NCBI GenBank assembly: GCA_003023785.1
Contig: PXRS01000076.1
Coordinates: 31,007 to 95,006, forward strand
Direction of reading: 5' to 3'
DNA: 64,000 nt
Source of the DNA: Halobacteriales archaeon QS_5_68_33
Lineage (GTDB): Archaea > Halobacteriota > Halobacteria > Halobacteriales > Haloarculaceae
The notes under the pieces were generated by a model, which was given only the letters and a program-made list of their open reading frames with translations, was not told where the DNA came from and did no database searches. The first letter of the stretch is position 1; the number at the start of each line of letters is the position of its first letter. Positions 47,235 to 58,362 of this stretch are shown in pieces. The position numbers and the translations under genes are program-made.

Positions 47235-49061
47235 ATGAGTCAACAACGCGAAGCCAAAGTCTACGTCAACGGGAGTCTGGTCGGGACCCACCCGAACCCG
47301 ACGGAGCTAGCCGAACAGATCCGCCAGGCGCGACGCCGCGGCGACGTCAGCGAGATGGTCAACGTCTCGGTCAAGAACCGCACCGGCGAGGTCATCGTCA
47401 ACGCCGACGCCGGCCGCGCGCGGCGCCCGCTCATCGTCGTCGAGGACGGCGAACCCCTCATCGACGACGAACACGTCGAGGCCCTCCAGGAGGGCGACGT
47501 CGAGTTCGAGGACCTCGTCGACCGCGGGTCCATCGAGTTCATCGACGCCGAGGAAGAAGAGGACATCCTCGTCGCCGTCGACGAGGAGGACATCACCGGA
47601 AACACGACCCACCTCGAGGTCGACCCCCAGCTGATGTTCGGCATCGGCGCGGGGATGATCCCCTACCCCGAACACAACGCTTCCCCGCGCATCACGATGG
47701 GCTCGGGCATGATCAAGCAGTCGCTGGGGCTCCCGAGCGCGAACTACCGCGTCCGGCCCGACACCCGTCAGCACCTGCTGCACTACCCGCAGCTCTCGCT
47801 GGTCAAGACCCAGACGACCGAGCAGATCGGCTACGACGAGCGCCCCGCCGCGCAGAACTTCGTCGTCGCCGTCATGTCATACGAGGGGTTCAACATCGAG
47901 GACGCTCTCGTCATGAACCAGGGCTCCGTGGATCGGGCCCTCGCCCGGTCGCATTTCTTCCGCACCTACGAGGGCGAGGAACGGCGCTACCCGGGCGGCC
48001 AGGAGGACCGCTTCGAGATCCCCGAGGACGAGGTCCGCGGTGCACGCGGCGAGGAGGCCTACACCCACCTCGACGAGGACGGCCTCGTCAACCCCGAAAC
48101 CGAGGTCGACGAGAACGCCGTCCTGCTGGGCAAGACCTCGCCCCCGCGGTTCCTCGAAGAACCGGACGACATGGGGGGACTCTCCCCGCAGAAACGCCGC
48201 GAGACCAGCGTGACGATGCGCTCGGGCGAATCCGGCGTCGTCGACACGGTCACGCTGATGGAGGGCGAGGACGGCTCGAAGCTCTCGAAGGTTTCGGTGC
48301 GCGACGAGCGCATCCCCGAACTGGGTGACAAGTTCGCCTCCCGGCACGGCCAGAAGGGCGTCGTCGGGCACATCGCCCCCCAGGAGGACATGCCCTTCAC
48401 GGAGGAGGGCGTCGTCCCCGACCTGATCCTCAACCCCCACGCGCTGCCCTCGCGGATGACCGTCGGGCACATCCTCGAGATGATCGGCGGCAAGGTCGGC
48501 TCGCTGGAGGGCCGGCGCGTGGACGGCACCGCCTTCACCGGCGAGGACGAGTCCGAGTTGCGCGAGTCCCTGGAGCGACGCGGGTTCCAGTCCGACGGCA
48601 AGGAGATCATGTACTCCGGCGTCACGGGCGAGAAGATCGAGGCCGAGATCTTCGTCGGGACCATCTTCTACCAGAAGCTGTATCACATGGTCTCGAACAA
48701 GATCCACGCCCGCTCGCGGGGCCCGGTGCAGGTGCTGACCCGCCAGCCCACGGAGGGCCGCGCCCGGGAGGGCGGTCTGCGCGTCGGCGAGATGGAGCGC
48801 GACGTGCTCATCGGCCACGGGGCGGCGATGGCGCTCAAGGAACGGCTCCTGGACGAGTCCGACCGCGAGGTCATCAACGTCTGTGGCGAGTGTGGGATGA
48901 CCGCCGTCGAGAACGTCGAGCAGCGCCGCGTCTACTGTCCGAACTGTGACGAGGAGACCGAGATCCACGAGGTGGAGATGAGCTACGCCTTCAAGCTCCT
49001 GCTGGACGAAATGAAGGCGCTCGGTATCGCACCGCGGATCGAACTGGAGGACGCAGTCTGA
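47235..49061 (+). CDS. rpoB1: RNA polymerase subunit B' (Rpo2 C-terminal half)
   Basis: A 608-residue protein completing the split Rpo2. Key motifs: GYNxEDA-type region [16 protein letters not shown] near residue 212, [15 protein letters not shown] near 363, and [24 protein letters not shown] near 490. The C-terminal zinc site is CGECGMTA...YCPNC near 553-575. These match the hybrid-binding domain and clamp of Rpo2. The acidic insertions near residues 60-120 are ordinary haloarchaeal adaptations. It is followed by rpoA1 after 13 bp. Confidence 0.97.
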   Translation: MSQQREAKVYVNGSLVGTHPNPTELAEQIRQARRRGDVSEMVNVSVKNRTGEVIVNADAGRARRPLIVVEDGEPLIDDEHVEALQEGDVEFEDLVDRGSIEFIDAEEEEDILVAVDEEDITGNTTHLEVDPQLMFGIGAGMIPYPEHNASPRITMGSGMIKQSLGLPSANYRVRPDTRQHLLHYPQLSLVKTQTTEQIGYDERPAAQNFVVAVMSYEGFNIEDALVMNQGSVDRALARSHFFRTYEGEERRYPGGQEDRFEIPEDEVRGARGEEAYTHLDEDGLVNPETEVDENAVLLGKTSPPRFLEEPDDMGGLSPQKRRETSVTMRSGESGVVDTVTLMEGEDGSKLSKVSVRDERIPELGDKFASRHGQKGVVGHIAPQEDMPFTEEGVVPDLILNPHALPSRMTVGHILEMIGGKVGSLEGRRVDGTAFTGEDESELRESLERRGFQSDGKEIMYSGVTGEKIEAEIFVGTIFYQKLYHMVSNKIHARSRGPVQVLTRQPTEGRAREGGLRVGEMERDVLIGHGAAMALKERLLDESDREVINVCGECGMTAVENVEQRRVYCPNCDEETEIHEVEMSYAFKLLLDEMKALGIAPRIELEDAV

Positions 49062-49074
49062 TGGAGGTACACGC

Positions 49075-52000
49075 ATGAGCGCACAGGGCACACCACAGGA
49101 GATCGGGCAGATCAGCTTCGGGCTGATGGACCCGGAGGAGTACCGCGAGATGAGCGCCACGAAGGTCATCACGGCCGACACCTACGACGACGACGGGTTC
49201 CCCATCGACATGGGGCTGATGGACCCCTGGCTCGGCGTCATCGACCCCGGCCTGGAGTGCAAGACCTGCGGCAAACACTCGGGGTCGTGTAACGGCCACT
49301 TCGGGCACATCGAACTCGCCGCGCCGGTCATCCACGTCGGGTTCGCGAAGCTCATCCGGCGCCTATTGCGGGGCACCTGTCGGGAGTGCTCGCGGCTGAC
49401 GCCGGTGGACGGCCGCCGCACCGCCGACGCCGAGCAGGCCGCCGAGGAGCGCAAACGCCACTACCGCGAGGAGCTACGCCGCGCCACGGAACTGAGCAAC
49501 GACCCCAGCGACGTCCTCAAATCCGCGATCCGCGAGTGCCGGAAGGTCGACTACTGCCCCTACTGCGGCGCCAAGCAGTTCGACATCAAACACGAGAAGC
49601 CGACGACGTACTACGAGATCATCGAGGTGCCCCACTCGAACCTCTCGAAGCGTCTCGAACGGGCGATGGACCCCGAGGAGGGCGAAGCGGTCACCCCCGA
49701 CGACGTCGCCGGGGAACTCGACGACGCCGGCTTCGACGCCGGGCGGATCCGCGAACTCCTGTCGGGCACCTACCGACCCGACCGCAACGACATCGAGCGC
49801 CTCAAAAATCTCAGCCGGGCGCTGGGCCGGCTGAACGACCTCGAGACGGTCGACGAGGACCTGAGTTCCAGCGCGGAGTACCTCGTCCAGGAGGACATGG
49901 ACAAGCTGATGCCCTCGGACATCCGCGACTGGTTCGAGGAGATCCCCGACGAGGACATCGAGGCCATCGGGATCAACCCCGAGCGCTCGCGGCCGGAGTG
50001 GATGGTCCTCACCGTCCTGCCGGTGCCGCCGGTCACCGCGCGACCCTCCATCACGCTGGACAACGGCCAGCGCTCCGAGGACGACCTCACGCACAAGCTG
50101 GTCGACATCATCCGCATCAACCAGCGGTTCATGGAGAACCGCGAGGCGGGCGCCCCCCAGCTCATCATCGAGGACCTCTGGGAACTGCTGCAGTACCACG
50201 TCACCACGTTCATGGACAACGAGATCTCGGGGACGCCGCCGGCCCGCCACCGCTCCGGTCGCCCGCTGAAGACCCTCTCCCAGCGCCTGAAGGGCAAGGA
50301 GGGGCGCTTCCGCGGGTCGCTGTCGGGCAAGCGCGTGAACTTCTCCGCCCGCACCGTCATTTCGCCGGACCCGACGCTTAGCCTGAACGAGGTGGGCGTC
50401 CCCGAGCGGGTCGCGACGGAGATGACCCAGACGATGAACGTCAACGAGCGCAACCTCGAAGAGGCCCGCCGCTACGTCGCCAACGGGCCCGAGGGCCATC
50501 CCGGTGCGAACTACGTGCGACGCCACGACGGCCGTCGCCTCAAGGTGACCGAGAAGAACTGCGAGGAACTCGCCGAGAAAGTCGAACCCGGCTGGGAGGT
50601 GTCCCGGCACCTCATCGACGGCGACATCGTGATCTTCAACCGGCAGCCGTCGCTGCACCGGATGTCGATCATGGCCCACGAGGTGGTCGTGATGCCGTAC
50701 AAGACGTTCCGGCTGAACACGACCGTCTGCCCGCCGTACAACGCCGACTTCGACGGCGACGAGATGAACATGCACGCCCTCCAGAACGAGGAGGCCCGGG
50801 CGGAGGCACGGGTCCTGATGCGCGTCCAGGAGCAGATGCTCAGCCCGAAGATGGGCGAGAACATCATCGGCGCCATCCAGGACCACATCTCCGGGACCTA
50901 TCTGCTGACCCACGAGAACCCGCAGTTCAACGAAACCCAGGCCCTGGATCTCCTGCGCGCGACGCGCACCGACGAACTGCCCGACCCGGACGGTGTCGAC
51001 GACGACGGCCGGGCGTTCTGGACCGGCCGCACGCTGTTCTCCGAGCTGCTGCCCGACGACCTGGACCTCGAGTTCACGTCCTCGGCGGGCGACACGGTCG
51101 TCATCGAGGACGGACAGCTCCTCTCGGGGACCATCGACGAGGACGCGGTCGGCGCGTTCGGCGGCGAGGTCGTCGACACCGTCGCGAAGGCCTACTCGAA
51201 GACCCGGGCGCGCATCCTCATCAACGAGGTCGCGGCCCTGGCGATGCGCTCGATCATGCACTTCGGGTTCTCGATCGGGATCGACGACGAGTCCATCCCG
51301 CCCGAGGCACAGGAGCGCATCGACGAGGCCATCGACAACGCCAACGACCGCGTCGGGGAACTCATCGCGGCCTACGAGGCCGGCGAACTGGAGCCGCTGC
51401 CGGGCCGTGACCTCTCGGAGACGCTGGAGATGCGCATCCAGCAACAGCAGGGCCGAGTGCGCGACACGGCGGGCGAGGTCGCCGAGGAGTACCTCGGCGA
51501 GGACAACCCGGCGGTCGTGATGGCCCAGTCCGGCGCCCGGGGGTCGATGCTGAACCTCACGCAGATGGCCGGCTGTATCGGCGGCCAGTACGTCCGCGGC
51601 GAGCGCATCCACCGGGGCTACGAGAACCGGACGCTCAGCCACTTCGAGGAGGGCGACCTGACGGCGGAGGCCCACGGGTTCGTCGAGCACTCCTACCGGA
51701 GCGGGCTGGACCCCAAGGAGTTCTTCTTCCACGCGATGGGCGGCCGCGAGGGGCTGGTCGACACCGCGGTCCGCACGTCGAAGTCCGGCTACCTGCAGCG
51801 CCGGCTCATCAACGCCCTCTCCGAACTGGAGGCGCAGTACGACGGCACCGTCCGGGACACCACGGACAACGTCGTCCAGTTCGAGTTCGGCGAGGACGGC
51901 ACCTCGCCGGTGGAGGTTTCCTCCAGCGTGGACGAGTCCGCCGTCGACGTCGAGGAGATCGCCGACCGCGTCGTCGACGCCGAGTTCGACGACGACGAGG

Positions 52001-52092
52001 AGAAGACCCGGTTCCTCGGCGGCGAGCGCGAACCGCTGAACCTCTCGGAGCACGCAGACGACTGGTGGATGGAAGCGGCCGGGGGTGACTGA
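49075..52092 (+). CDS. rpoA1: RNA polymerase subunit A' (Rpo1 N-terminal part)
   Basis: A 1005-residue largest-subunit fragment. Its N-terminal zinc-binding clamp has [20 protein letters not shown] near residue 60 and CxxC pairs at CRECSR and CPYCG. The catalytic centre is [10 protein letters not shown] near residues 556-565, whose three Asp bind the two Mg2+ ions. [23 protein letters not shown] is the conserved lid/rudder region; bridge-helix-like sequence follows ([22 protein letters not shown]). No intein is present in this subunit. It overlaps nothing and is followed by rpoA2 2 bp later. Confidence 0.97.
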   Translation: MSAQGTPQEIGQISFGLMDPEEYREMSATKVITADTYDDDGFPIDMGLMDPWLGVIDPGLECKTCGKHSGSCNGHFGHIELAAPVIHVGFAKLIRRLLRGTCRECSRLTPVDGRRTADAEQAAEERKRHYREELRRATELSNDPSDVLKSAIRECRKVDYCPYCGAKQFDIKHEKPTTYYEIIEVPHSNLSKRLERAMDPEEGEAVTPDDVAGELDDAGFDAGRIRELLSGTYRPDRNDIERLKNLSRALGRLNDLETVDEDLSSSAEYLVQEDMDKLMPSDIRDWFEEIPDEDIEAIGINPERSRPEWMVLTVLPVPPVTARPSITLDNGQRSEDDLTHKLVDIIRINQRFMENREAGAPQLIIEDLWELLQYHVTTFMDNEISGTPPARHRSGRPLKTLSQRLKGKEGRFRGSLSGKRVNFSARTVISPDPTLSLNEVGVPERVATEMTQTMNVNERNLEEARRYVANGPEGHPGANYVRRHDGRRLKVTEKNCEELAEKVEPGWEVSRHLIDGDIVIFNRQPSLHRMSIMAHEVVVMPYKTFRLNTTVCPPYNADFDGDEMNMHALQNEEARAEARVLMRVQEQMLSPKMGENIIGAIQDHISGTYLLTHENPQFNETQALDLLRATRTDELPDPDGVDDDGRAFWTGRTLFSELLPDDLDLEFTSSAGDTVVIEDGQLLSGTIDEDAVGAFGGEVVDTVAKAYSKTRARILINEVAALAMRSIMHFGFSIGIDDESIPPEAQERIDEAIDNANDRVGELIAAYEAGELEPLPGRDLSETLEMRIQQQQGRVRDTAGEVAEEYLGEDNPAVVMAQSGARGSMLNLTQMAGCIGGQYVRGERIHRGYENRTLSHFEEGDLTAEAHGFVEHSYRSGLDPKEFFFHAMGGREGLVDTAVRTSKSGYLQRRLINALSELEAQYDGTVRDTTDNVVQFEFGEDGTSPVEVSSSVDESAVDVEEIADRVVDAEFDDDEEKTRFLGGEREPLNLSEHADDWWMEAAGGD

Positions 52093-52094
52093 CC

Positions 52095-54758
52095 ATGGAC
52101 GTGGACGCGGACGTCCGGGCGCTCGTCGAGGACACCGACCTCCCGCGGCGGCTCAAGGACGACGTCTACGAGACGGTCGAGGAACGCGACGGCCTCACGC
52201 TCGAGGAGGTCGACGAGATCGCACGGGCCGTCGAGTCCCGCTACGTCGACACACGCGTCGACCCGCTGGACCCTGTCGGGACCGTCAGCGCACAGTCCAT
52301 CGGCGAACCGGGGACCCAGATGAGCGTTCCCGCCGACGAACGGGTCGTCGTTCGTCGGGACGGCGAAACCGACGTCACCGAAATCGGCTCGCTCGTCGAC
52401 GGGCTCGCCGCCGTTCGCGAGACCCGCGAGGTCGACGGCCACGAAGTCGCGACCGCTCCGGACGACGTGGAAGTGCTGTCGCTTCGTTCGGACGAACGGG
52501 TCGAGTGGAAACCGCTCCGTGAAGTGAGCCGGCACGACGCGCCGGACGAACTCCTGCGGTTCGAACTGGAGTCGGGACGGAACGTCCGAGCGACGAAGGC
52601 GCATTCGTTCGTCACGCGACGAAACAACGAGGTCGTCCCGGTCGCGGGCGACGACCTCACCGAGGGCGACTGGCTCCCGGTCGTCCGTTCGTTTGACGGG
52701 GAGGGTCCGGATACCGTCGACCTCCGGGAGTACCTCCCGGGCGAAGACTACTGGTTTACGTCGACACTGACCGACGGGGGAGCGACCGCCGACCAACCGG
52801 CTGGAGACGACCAGATCCGGAACAAACGGGACGCCCTCGAAGCGGGCGAACTGGACGAGCAGACGGTCTATCCGGTGCAGGGGACGACCGGACTCCCCGA
52901 ACAGTTCCCGCTCGACGAGGAGACCGGATTCTTCCTCGGTGCGGTCCTCGCCGAGGGGAACGTCACGGACTATTACGTCTCGGTTTCGAACGTCGATGGC
53001 GTCTTCCAAGAGCACGTCCGTTCGTTTGCGGGCCGGTTCGGTCTCTCGGTCGACGAGTACGACAACGAGAGCGGATTCGCGACGGGCCACGACATCCGCG
53101 TCAACGGCAAAGGCCTCGCGGACTTCGTCGAAGCGGCGTGTTACCGAGACGACGACAAGGTCGTGCCCGGCTTCGCGTTCGGCGCTCCACGGTCGTTCGT
53201 TCGCGGGATGCTCTCCGGATACTTCAGCGGCGACGGGAACGTCTCCGAGAACGCGGTTCGAGCGAGTTCGACGTCCCGCCGTCTCGCCGAAGGGGTGGCG
53301 TTCCTCCTCGGTCGCTTCGACGTGTCCGCGACGCTCGGCGATCGGGACGGGTCGACGACGCTCCGGGTCCCGACGAAGTACGTTCCGGCGTTCGCTGACC
53401 GCGTCGGGATGGTCGGCGGACGCGGAGACGAACTCGCCGACGCCGCCACGACAGTCGACGCCGAGGGCCCCGACGCGACCGACCAGATCCCGAACTTCGG
53501 TGACGCTCTCAGGACCGCGGCATCCGACGCGGGGATCCCGTCCCGCCAGGTCAGCGCCGCACACGACCGGCAACGGGTCGGTCGGAACAGGCTGTCGGCC
53601 CTCGTGTCCGACATGGACGACGCGCTCGACGAACGCACGGAAGCGGTAGACGCGCTGGAGCGGGCCGTCGACGGCGACGTGGTCTGGGACCGTATCGAGT
53701 CCATCGAGACCGTCGAACCCGACGACGAGTACGTCTACGACTTCTCGGTATCGGGACTAGAGACGTTCACCACGGCACAGGGCGTCGTGACGCACAACAC
53801 GATGAACACGTTCCACTACGCGGGCGTCGCGGAGATCGACGTCACGCAGGGGCTGCCGCGGCTCATCGAACTCGTCGACGCCCGGAAGGAGCCCGACACG
53901 CCGACGATGGAGGTCCACCTCGAGGACGAGTACGCGACCGACCGCGAGCGCGCCCACGAGGTGGTCTGGCAGATCGAGTCGACGAAGATCCTCCAGCTGG
54001 GCGACGTCTCGACGAACGTCGCCGACATGCTCGTGCAGGTCGACCTGAACGAGGAGACGCTCCGGGAGCGCTGGCCCACGGCCGACTCCGTCGAGGCCGT
54101 CGTCGAGGAGGTCGCCGAGACCGTCGAGTCGAAACTCGGCGTCGAGGTCGACATCCCCGCGCGGACCGTCATCCAGTTCGGCCCCGAAGAGCCCAGCTAC
54201 CGCGAACTCCTCCAGCTCGTCGAGGAGCTGCGCGAGATAGTCTTCAAGGGCATCGAGGAGATAGGCCGGGTCGTCATCCGGAAGGAAGAGACCGACCAGG
54301 GCGAGGAGTTCGTTCTCTACACCGAGGGGTCGGACCTGGGCGAGGTCTTGGACCTGGCGGGCGTCGACGCCTCCCGCACGGACTGTAACAACATCCACGA
54401 GATCTACCGCAACCTCGGGGTGGAGGCGGCCCGCGAGGCCATCATCAACGAGACGATGCACACGCTCGAAGAGCAGGGCCTCGACGAGGTGAACATCCGC
54501 CATCTGATGCTCGTCGCCGACATCATGACCAACCGCGGGACCATCGAGTCCATCGGTCGCCACGGCATCTCGGGCAACAAGGAGTCGGTGCTCGCGCGGG
54601 CGGCCTTCGAGGTCACCGTCAACCACCTGCTCGACGCCGCCATCCACGGCGAGGTGGACGCGCTCAACGGCGTCACCGAGAACGTCATCGTCGGCAAGCC
54701 CATCAAACTCGGGACCGGCGACGTGGACCTGCGGATGAACGCCCGGGACGCCGACTGA
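52095..54758 (+). CDS. rpoA2: RNA polymerase subunit A'' (Rpo1 C-terminal part), split by an intein
   Basis: The precursor has 887 residues; removing the 492-residue intein leaves about 395, the normal haloarchaeal size. Extein N (residues 1-76) ends [11 protein letters not shown]; extein C starts [30 protein letters not shown], the trigger-loop-containing segment. The intein therefore interrupts the most conserved part of the subunit, and active polymerase needs splicing. The C-terminal part ([16 protein letters not shown]) is typical Rpo1C. It forms the lower jaw and trigger loop region of RNA polymerase. Confidence 0.96.
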   Translation: MDVDADVRALVEDTDLPRRLKDDVYETVEERDGLTLEEVDEIARAVESRYVDTRVDPLDPVGTVSAQSIGEPGTQMSVPADERVVVRRDGETDVTEIGSLVDGLAAVRETREVDGHEVATAPDDVEVLSLRSDERVEWKPLREVSRHDAPDELLRFELESGRNVRATKAHSFVTRRNNEVVPVAGDDLTEGDWLPVVRSFDGEGPDTVDLREYLPGEDYWFTSTLTDGGATADQPAGDDQIRNKRDALEAGELDEQTVYPVQGTTGLPEQFPLDEETGFFLGAVLAEGNVTDYYVSVSNVDGVFQEHVRSFAGRFGLSVDEYDNESGFATGHDIRVNGKGLADFVEAACYRDDDKVVPGFAFGAPRSFVRGMLSGYFSGDGNVSENAVRASSTSRRLAEGVAFLLGRFDVSATLGDRDGSTTLRVPTKYVPAFADRVGMVGGRGDELADAATTVDAEGPDATDQIPNFGDALRTAASDAGIPSRQVSAAHDRQRVGRNRLSALVSDMDDALDERTEAVDALERAVDGDVVWDRIESIETVEPDDEYVYDFSVSGLETFTTAQGVVTHNTMNTFHYAGVAEIDVTQGLPRLIELVDARKEPDTPTMEVHLEDEYATDRERAHEVVWQIESTKILQLGDVSTNVADMLVQVDLNEETLRERWPTADSVEAVVEEVAETVESKLGVEVDIPARTVIQFGPEEPSYRELLQLVEELREIVFKGIEEIGRVVIRKEETDQGEEFVLYTEGSDLGEVLDLAGVDASRTDCNNIHEIYRNLGVEAAREAIINETMHTLEEQGLDEVNIRHLMLVADIMTNRGTIESIGRHGISGNKESVLARAAFEVTVNHLLDAAIHGEVDALNGVTENVIVGKPIKLGTGDVDLRMNARDAD
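52323..53798 (+). mobile_element. RpoA'' intein (492 residues, Ser1, LAGLIDADG-type)
   Basis: It starts with Ser in [15 protein letters not shown] after GEPGTQM and ends GVVTHN before Thr (TMNTFHYAG). A Ser first residue is less common than Cys. Block B is [12 protein letters not shown], with TxxH. Two LAGLIDADG helices are seen: [12 protein letters not shown] (about 52929-52964) and [15 protein letters not shown] (about 53197-53241), so a dodecapeptide homing endonuclease is probably present and may be active. The C-terminal splice block is [12 protein letters not shown]. Confidence 0.93.
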
Positions 54759-54765
54759 CCCCCGG

Positions 54766-55200
54766 ATGACGGTCACGCTGTCCGACGAGGCGCGCCGCAT
54801 CATCGCTCTCTTCGAGGACGAAAGCGGCGCCACCGTGCGAGACTGCGTCGTCGACGACGAGTACGGCCGCCTCCTGGTGCTGGTGAAAGCCGGCGAGATG
54901 GGCGAGGCCATCGGCCCCGGCGGGCGGACGGTCCAGCGCATCGCGGACCGCCTCGACCGCGAGATCAAACTCGTCGAGGACGCCCCGACCGCCGAGGACT
55001 TCGTCGCCAGCGCGCTCGCGCCGGCGGCCGTCTACAACGTCACAATAAGTGACGGCGCCGAGGACGACCCGACCGTCGCCTACGCCGAGGTGGCCGACGA
55101 GGACCGCGGCGTCGCCATCGGCGAAGATGGCCGCAACATCGCGGCCGCTCGCACCCTCGCCGCGCGACACTTCGACGTGGACGACGTCGAACTGACCTGA
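54766..55200 (+). CDS. nusA: NusA-like KH-domain transcription factor
   Basis: A 144-residue archaeal NusA homologue consisting of two KH domains without the bacterial N-terminal polymerase-binding domain. GEAIGPGGRTVQRIADRL near residue 48 and VAIGEDGRNIAAARTLA near 118 are the GxxG RNA-binding loops. In archaea this gene sits at the end of the RNA polymerase operon and probably affects termination or rRNA processing. It follows rpoA2 after 7 bp and is the last gene before the inserted vapBC/oxidase segment. Confidence 0.93.
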   Translation: MTVTLSDEARRIIALFEDESGATVRDCVVDDEYGRLLVLVKAGEMGEAIGPGGRTVQRIADRLDREIKLVEDAPTAEDFVASALAPAAVYNVTISDGAEDDPTVAYAEVADEDRGVAIGEDGRNIAAARTLAARHFDVDDVELT

Positions 55201-55288
55201 AAACGGGGACCGACCGCGGGTCGCCGCCCCGTGAGTCACTTCGAATACGGGCGAACGCGCTCGGGGAAGCGAACGGGCTCGCCGGCGG

Positions 55289-55678
55289 TCAGTACTCCTC
55301 GATGTCGACGACCTTCTTCGTCTCTTCGTGAGTGAGGTCCCCGTCCCCGGAGACCACCGGCGCGTTGAGCTCACGCCCCACCGCAGCGATCAGTGCGTCC
55401 CTCCCGGAGAGGAATGGCCCCTGCGACCCCATTTCGTCCGCGATCTCCGCGGCGGTGACCGCGGTTCGCTCATCGACGGCGTGTACCTCGCCCCACGAGA
55501 GGTCTTCGCGAGCGCCCTCGATATCGCCACCGGGCCCATTCCCTTCTCCGAGAAGGGCCTCCGCGTACGCCGGGACCGGGAGGACGTATGCCTCACTGTC
55601 GTGCTCTTCGAGGTACTCACGGGTCGACTCGACGCCGTCGAGGTAGTCGATCAGGAACGTCGCGTCGAGAACCTTCAT
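55289..55678 (-). CDS. vapC: VapC-family PIN-domain toxin
   Basis: A 129-residue PIN-domain protein starting MKVLDATFLIDYLDG, with the first catalytic Asp near residue 5. Further acidic residues fit the PIN site: Glu in YAEALLG near 40, Asp in SGRDALIAAV near 95 and Asp in SGDGDL near 112. It is most likely a Mg2+-dependent ribonuclease acting as a toxin. Its ATG overlaps the VapB stop (ATGA-type overlap), the standard antitoxin-first order. It is read opposite to the surrounding str operon. Confidence 0.85.
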   Translation of the reverse strand: MKVLDATFLIDYLDGVESTREYLEEHDSEAYVLPVPAYAEALLGEGNGPGGDIEGAREDLSWGEVHAVDERTAVTAAEIADEMGSQGPFLSGRDALIAAVGRELNAPVVSGDGDLTHEETKKVVDIEEY

Positions 55679-55920
55679 GCGTTCTCGCTCCGGCGGCGCA
55701 TCCGCTCTTTCGACTTCTTCTTGTATTTCTCGCGGACCTCGCGAGCGCGGTCGGCACGCTCGTCGGACCACCGACCGAACCCGGCAAGGAAGTCACGGTC
55801 ACCGGCGGGTGAGAACATCCGCTCGAGGACGTCGTTGTAACTCTCACCCTCTCGTCGCCGGCGTTCGATTTCTTGCTTTACCGTCTCGCTCACTCGGATC
55901 TGCTCATCTGCAGCGCCCAT
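55675..55920 (-). CDS. vapB: VapB-type antitoxin
   Basis: An 81-residue basic-tailed protein: MGAADEQIRVSETVKQEIER, then GESYNDVLERMF (a ribbon-helix-helix-like DNA-binding start) and a long charged C-terminal helix, REVREKYKKKSKERMRRRS, that would wrap the toxin. Its stop overlaps the vapC start. It should repress the pair's promoter, which lies between 55920 and the oxidase remnant. Confidence 0.8.
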   Translation of the reverse strand: MGAADEQIRVSETVKQEIERRRREGESYNDVLERMFSPAGDRDFLAGFGRWSDERADRAREVREKYKKKSKERMRRRSENA

Positions 55921-55932
55921 CGTGCGTTGACG

Positions 55933-56340
55933 TTAGACGTTGACGCTACTTTGTCCTTTGGCTTGGGGGCCAGGGAGCGGTGACGACTTGTCGGGGTCGG
56001 CCACGCGGAACTGCATGACCTCCGTGAGACCCTCCTCGCTGTGGTCCTCGCCTTCCTCGTCGTCGCCGTGACCGGTCTCGACGACCTCGTCGAGGAAGCC
56101 GTGGCCCGGCGCGGTCTGCCGGATCTGCGGGACGCCCGAGTGCGACGCGTCCGCGTTCTCCAGGTGGAAGCCGTACGTGCGCCCGTTCGAGGGGTTGAGG
56201 ACCCGGAACCGGTAGCGCCGCGGTTCGACTTCCATGCACGGCCACGCCGCCCCGTTGACCAGGGCGGTGTCACCGGCGACGTTCGGCTCGAACTCCTCGA
56301 CCGACACCTCGTAGTGGGGTTTGTTCGCTCGCCGGTTCTT
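55933..56340 (-). pseudogene. Multicopper oxidase fragment
   Basis: On the minus strand the frame reads EPNVAGDTALVNGAAWPC, EVEPRRYRFRVLNPSNGRTY, later QIRQTAPGHGFL and EVMQFRVADPD. This is the domain 2 region of multicopper oxidases (VNG.xWP...EV.PR.YRFR.LNA.N...., ..MQFRV). No start codon of the family, no copper-ligand motifs HxH or HCHxxxHE, and no flanking domains remain, so it is a decayed remnant. It lies just upstream of vapB, as if both had been inserted together between nusA and rps12. Confidence 0.7.
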
Positions 56341-56468
56341 TCGTTCGGGCTCTTTCGTCTCCGGGACCGGCAGTTCCTGGGCCGGAACCCGTTCGTGCGA
56401 ACCCACACAGCGGCGCAACCCGACGATTTCCGGCGGGTGAGCGGTCCCACGTCGGGCGGAAAGGGTGG

Positions 56469-56477
56469 GCTTAAGTG
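56469..56477 (+). promoter_or_regulatory. Candidate promoter element of rps12
   Basis: GCTTAAGTG lies about 29 bp before the rps12 ATG. With the segment inserted after nusA, a promoter of their own would be needed for rps12-rps7. Confidence 0.45.
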
Positions 56478-56502
56478 ACTCCGTCGGGTACGGACGGGTA
56501 CT

Positions 56503-56931
56503 ATGGCAAACGGCAAGTACGCCGCGCGGAAACTCAAGAAGGACCGCCAGAAACACCGGTGGTCCGACTCGGATTACGCGCGCCGCGAGCGGGGGCTCAA
56601 CGAGAAGTCCGACCCGCTCGAGGGTGCCCCGCGAGCCCGGGGCATCGTCCTGGAGAAGATCGGCATCGAGGCGAAACAGCCCAACTCGGCGATCCGCAAG
56701 TGCGTCGGGGTCCAGCTCATCAAGAACGGCAAGCAGGTTTCGGCGTTCTGTCCCGGCGACGGCGCTATCTCTTTCATCGACGAACACGACGAGGTCACCA
56801 TCGCCGGTATCGGCGGCGCGAAGGGGGGCGCCATGGGCGACCTCGGCGGCGTCCGCTACAAGGTCGAGAAGGTCAACGGCGTCTCGCTGAAGGAACTCGT
56901 GCGCGGCAACGCGGAGAAACCCGTCCGGTAA
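56503..56931 (+). CDS. rps12: 30S ribosomal protein S12
   Basis: A 142-residue protein of the archaeal S12 (S23e) type. The start [20 protein letters not shown] is followed by [21 protein letters not shown] with the PNSAxRK signature near residues 61-67 at the decoding centre, and KKGG-type [18 protein letters not shown] near 110. It sits at the mRNA decoding site of the small subunit. rps7 starts 1 bp after its stop, so the two form an operon. Confidence 0.97.
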   Translation: MANGKYAARKLKKDRQKHRWSDSDYARRERGLNEKSDPLEGAPRARGIVLEKIGIEAKQPNSAIRKCVGVQLIKNGKQVSAFCPGDGAISFIDEHDEVTIAGIGGAKGGAMGDLGGVRYKVEKVNGVSLKELVRGNAEKPVR

Positions 56932-56932
56932 C

Positions 56933-57523
56933 ATGTCCGAAGCAGAAACCCCCGACGACGAGACGACCGGCGCCCTGCTGTTCGGCGAGTGGTCGGTCGA
57001 CGACATCGAGTACGACGACCCCTCGACCGAGCGGTACGTCACCGTCACCCCCATCGCCCACACGATGGGCCGTCACGCCGCAAAGCAGTTCCAGAAGTCG
57101 GAGATCAGCATCGTCGAGCGCCTGATCAACCGGCTGATGCAGACCGACGAGAACACCGGCGACAAGCAGAAGACGATGCGGATCACCCGCGAGGCGTTCG
57201 AGGTCGTCCACGAGCGCACCGGCGAGAACCCGGTCCAGGTGCTGGTCCGGGCCGTCGAGAACAGCGCGCCCCGCGAGGAGACCGTCCGCCTGAAGTACGG
57301 CGGCATCTCCGTCCCGAAGGCCGTCGACATCGCCCCCCAGCGCCGCGTCGACCTCGCGTTGATGTTCATCGCGCAGGGCGTCTACAACGACTCGTTCAAG
57401 TCGCCCGTCGACGCCGAGGACGCCCTCGCCCGGCAGCTGATGGGCGCGGCCAACAACGACGTCGGCACCTACGCCGTCAACCAGAAAGAGGAAAAAGAGC
57501 GCGTCGCGGCCGCCGCGCGGTAA
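56933..57523 (+). CDS. rps7: 30S ribosomal protein S7
   Basis: A 196-residue protein of the archaeal S7 type. TPIAHTMGRHAAKQFQKSEIS, IVERLINRLMQTDENTG, ALARQLMGAANND and the ending EKEKERVAAAAR match the family; the N-terminal acidic extension is haloarchaeal. It binds the 3' domain of 16S rRNA near the exit site. In many haloarchaea EF-2 follows this gene closely; here other genes intervene before fusA at 63597. Confidence 0.97.
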   Translation: MSEAETPDDETTGALLFGEWSVDDIEYDDPSTERYVTVTPIAHTMGRHAAKQFQKSEISIVERLINRLMQTDENTGDKQKTMRITREAFEVVHERTGENPVQVLVRAVENSAPREETVRLKYGGISVPKAVDIAPQRRVDLALMFIAQGVYNDSFKSPVDAEDALARQLMGAANNDVGTYAVNQKEEKERVAAAAR

Positions 57524-57768
57524 TCCCGTTCTCGCCGTTTCTCTCTGTTCTCCGCCGTCGAGTGGCCGGCGGTCCGGGACGAGACGGGCCGGCGTTACCG
57601 GTCTCGGCTACCTGCCGGCCGGCCACCTCGTCTTCCGGGCCTACCAGCACCGCGCCCGAAGACTGGGCGTCCTGTGGGACTACTGAGCCCCGTCCCCGGT
57701 CGGCACGGGCCACGGCCGGCCCGCCGTCAACCACGGGTTATTTGTCGGTTGACGACGCACCGGCGCGC

Positions 57769-58362
57769 ATGTCACAGGAGTACGAGTCGGTCGAACTGGT
57801 CGGCGACGACGCCGTGCGTCACTTCGCGCTGGCGGTGCTGGTCGCGGCGCTGACCGCGGCGCTCGCCCAGGTGTCGGTCCCGCTTCCCGGGAGCCTCCCG
57901 CCGTTCTCGCTCCAGCCGTTCGGTCCCTTCTTCGCGGGCCTGTTGCTCGGGCCGCTATGGGGCGGGCTGGCGCTGGCGCTGTACGTCCTCGCGGGCGTCG
58001 CGGGCGCACCCGTCTTCTCGAACGGCAACGCGGGACTGGGGTACGTCCTCGTCGGCCAGGGCACGGGCGGGTTCATCGTCGGCTTCCTCGCGGGCGCGGT
58101 CGTCGGCGGTGCTATCGTCCACCGACGGGTCCGACCCCGTTCGCTGGACGACGTGCGTCTCGTCTACCAGGTCGGCGGCCTGCTCGCGACGCTGGCCGTC
58201 GTCTACGCCATCGGCGTCCCGTGGCTGTCGTGGGTGACCGGATTGCCGCTCTCGCGAGCGGCGACCGTCATGGCGCCGTACGTCCCGCTGGATGTGGTCA
58301 AACTCCTCGTCGCGGTCGGCATCGTTCGGGGTGGCTACCTCACCTACCGGTCGACTCGATGA
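57769..58362 (+). CDS. bioY: Biotin ECF transporter substrate-binding protein BioY
   Basis: A 197-residue membrane protein starting MSQEYESVELVGDD with six hydrophobic segments. PLPGSLPPFSLQPFGPFFAGLLLGP and NAGLGYVLVGQGTGGFIVGF are typical BioY motifs that build the biotin site. It is the S-component of an energy-coupling factor transporter. Its stop overlaps the bioM start (ATGA), and bioN overlaps bioM, so the three form one transcription unit. The 245 bp before it show no recognisable gene. Confidence 0.93.
   Translation: MSQEYESVELVGDDAVRHFALAVLVAALTAALAQVSVPLPGSLPPFSLQPFGPFFAGLLLGPLWGGLALALYVLAGVAGAPVFSNGNAGLGYVLVGQGTGGFIVGFLAGAVVGGAIVHRRVRPRSLDDVRLVYQVGGLLATLAVVYAIGVPWLSWVTGLPLSRAATVMAPYVPLDVVKLLVAVGIVRGGYLTYRSTR

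Noticed and set aside
49474..52053. An 859-codon open frame antisense to rpoA1
   Set aside because: It is the reverse complement of the conserved RNA polymerase gene; composition is V/L/D-rich with no motifs.
56989..57768. Long upstream extension of the bioY frame
   Set aside because: It overlaps rps7 in another frame and is Arg/Pro-rich. BioY homology begins at the ATG at 57769.
57524..57768. A possible short gene fragment ending TGA near 57686 (frame with LPAGHLVFRAYQHRARR)
   Set aside because: No start, no family similarity I recognise, and other frames are equally open.
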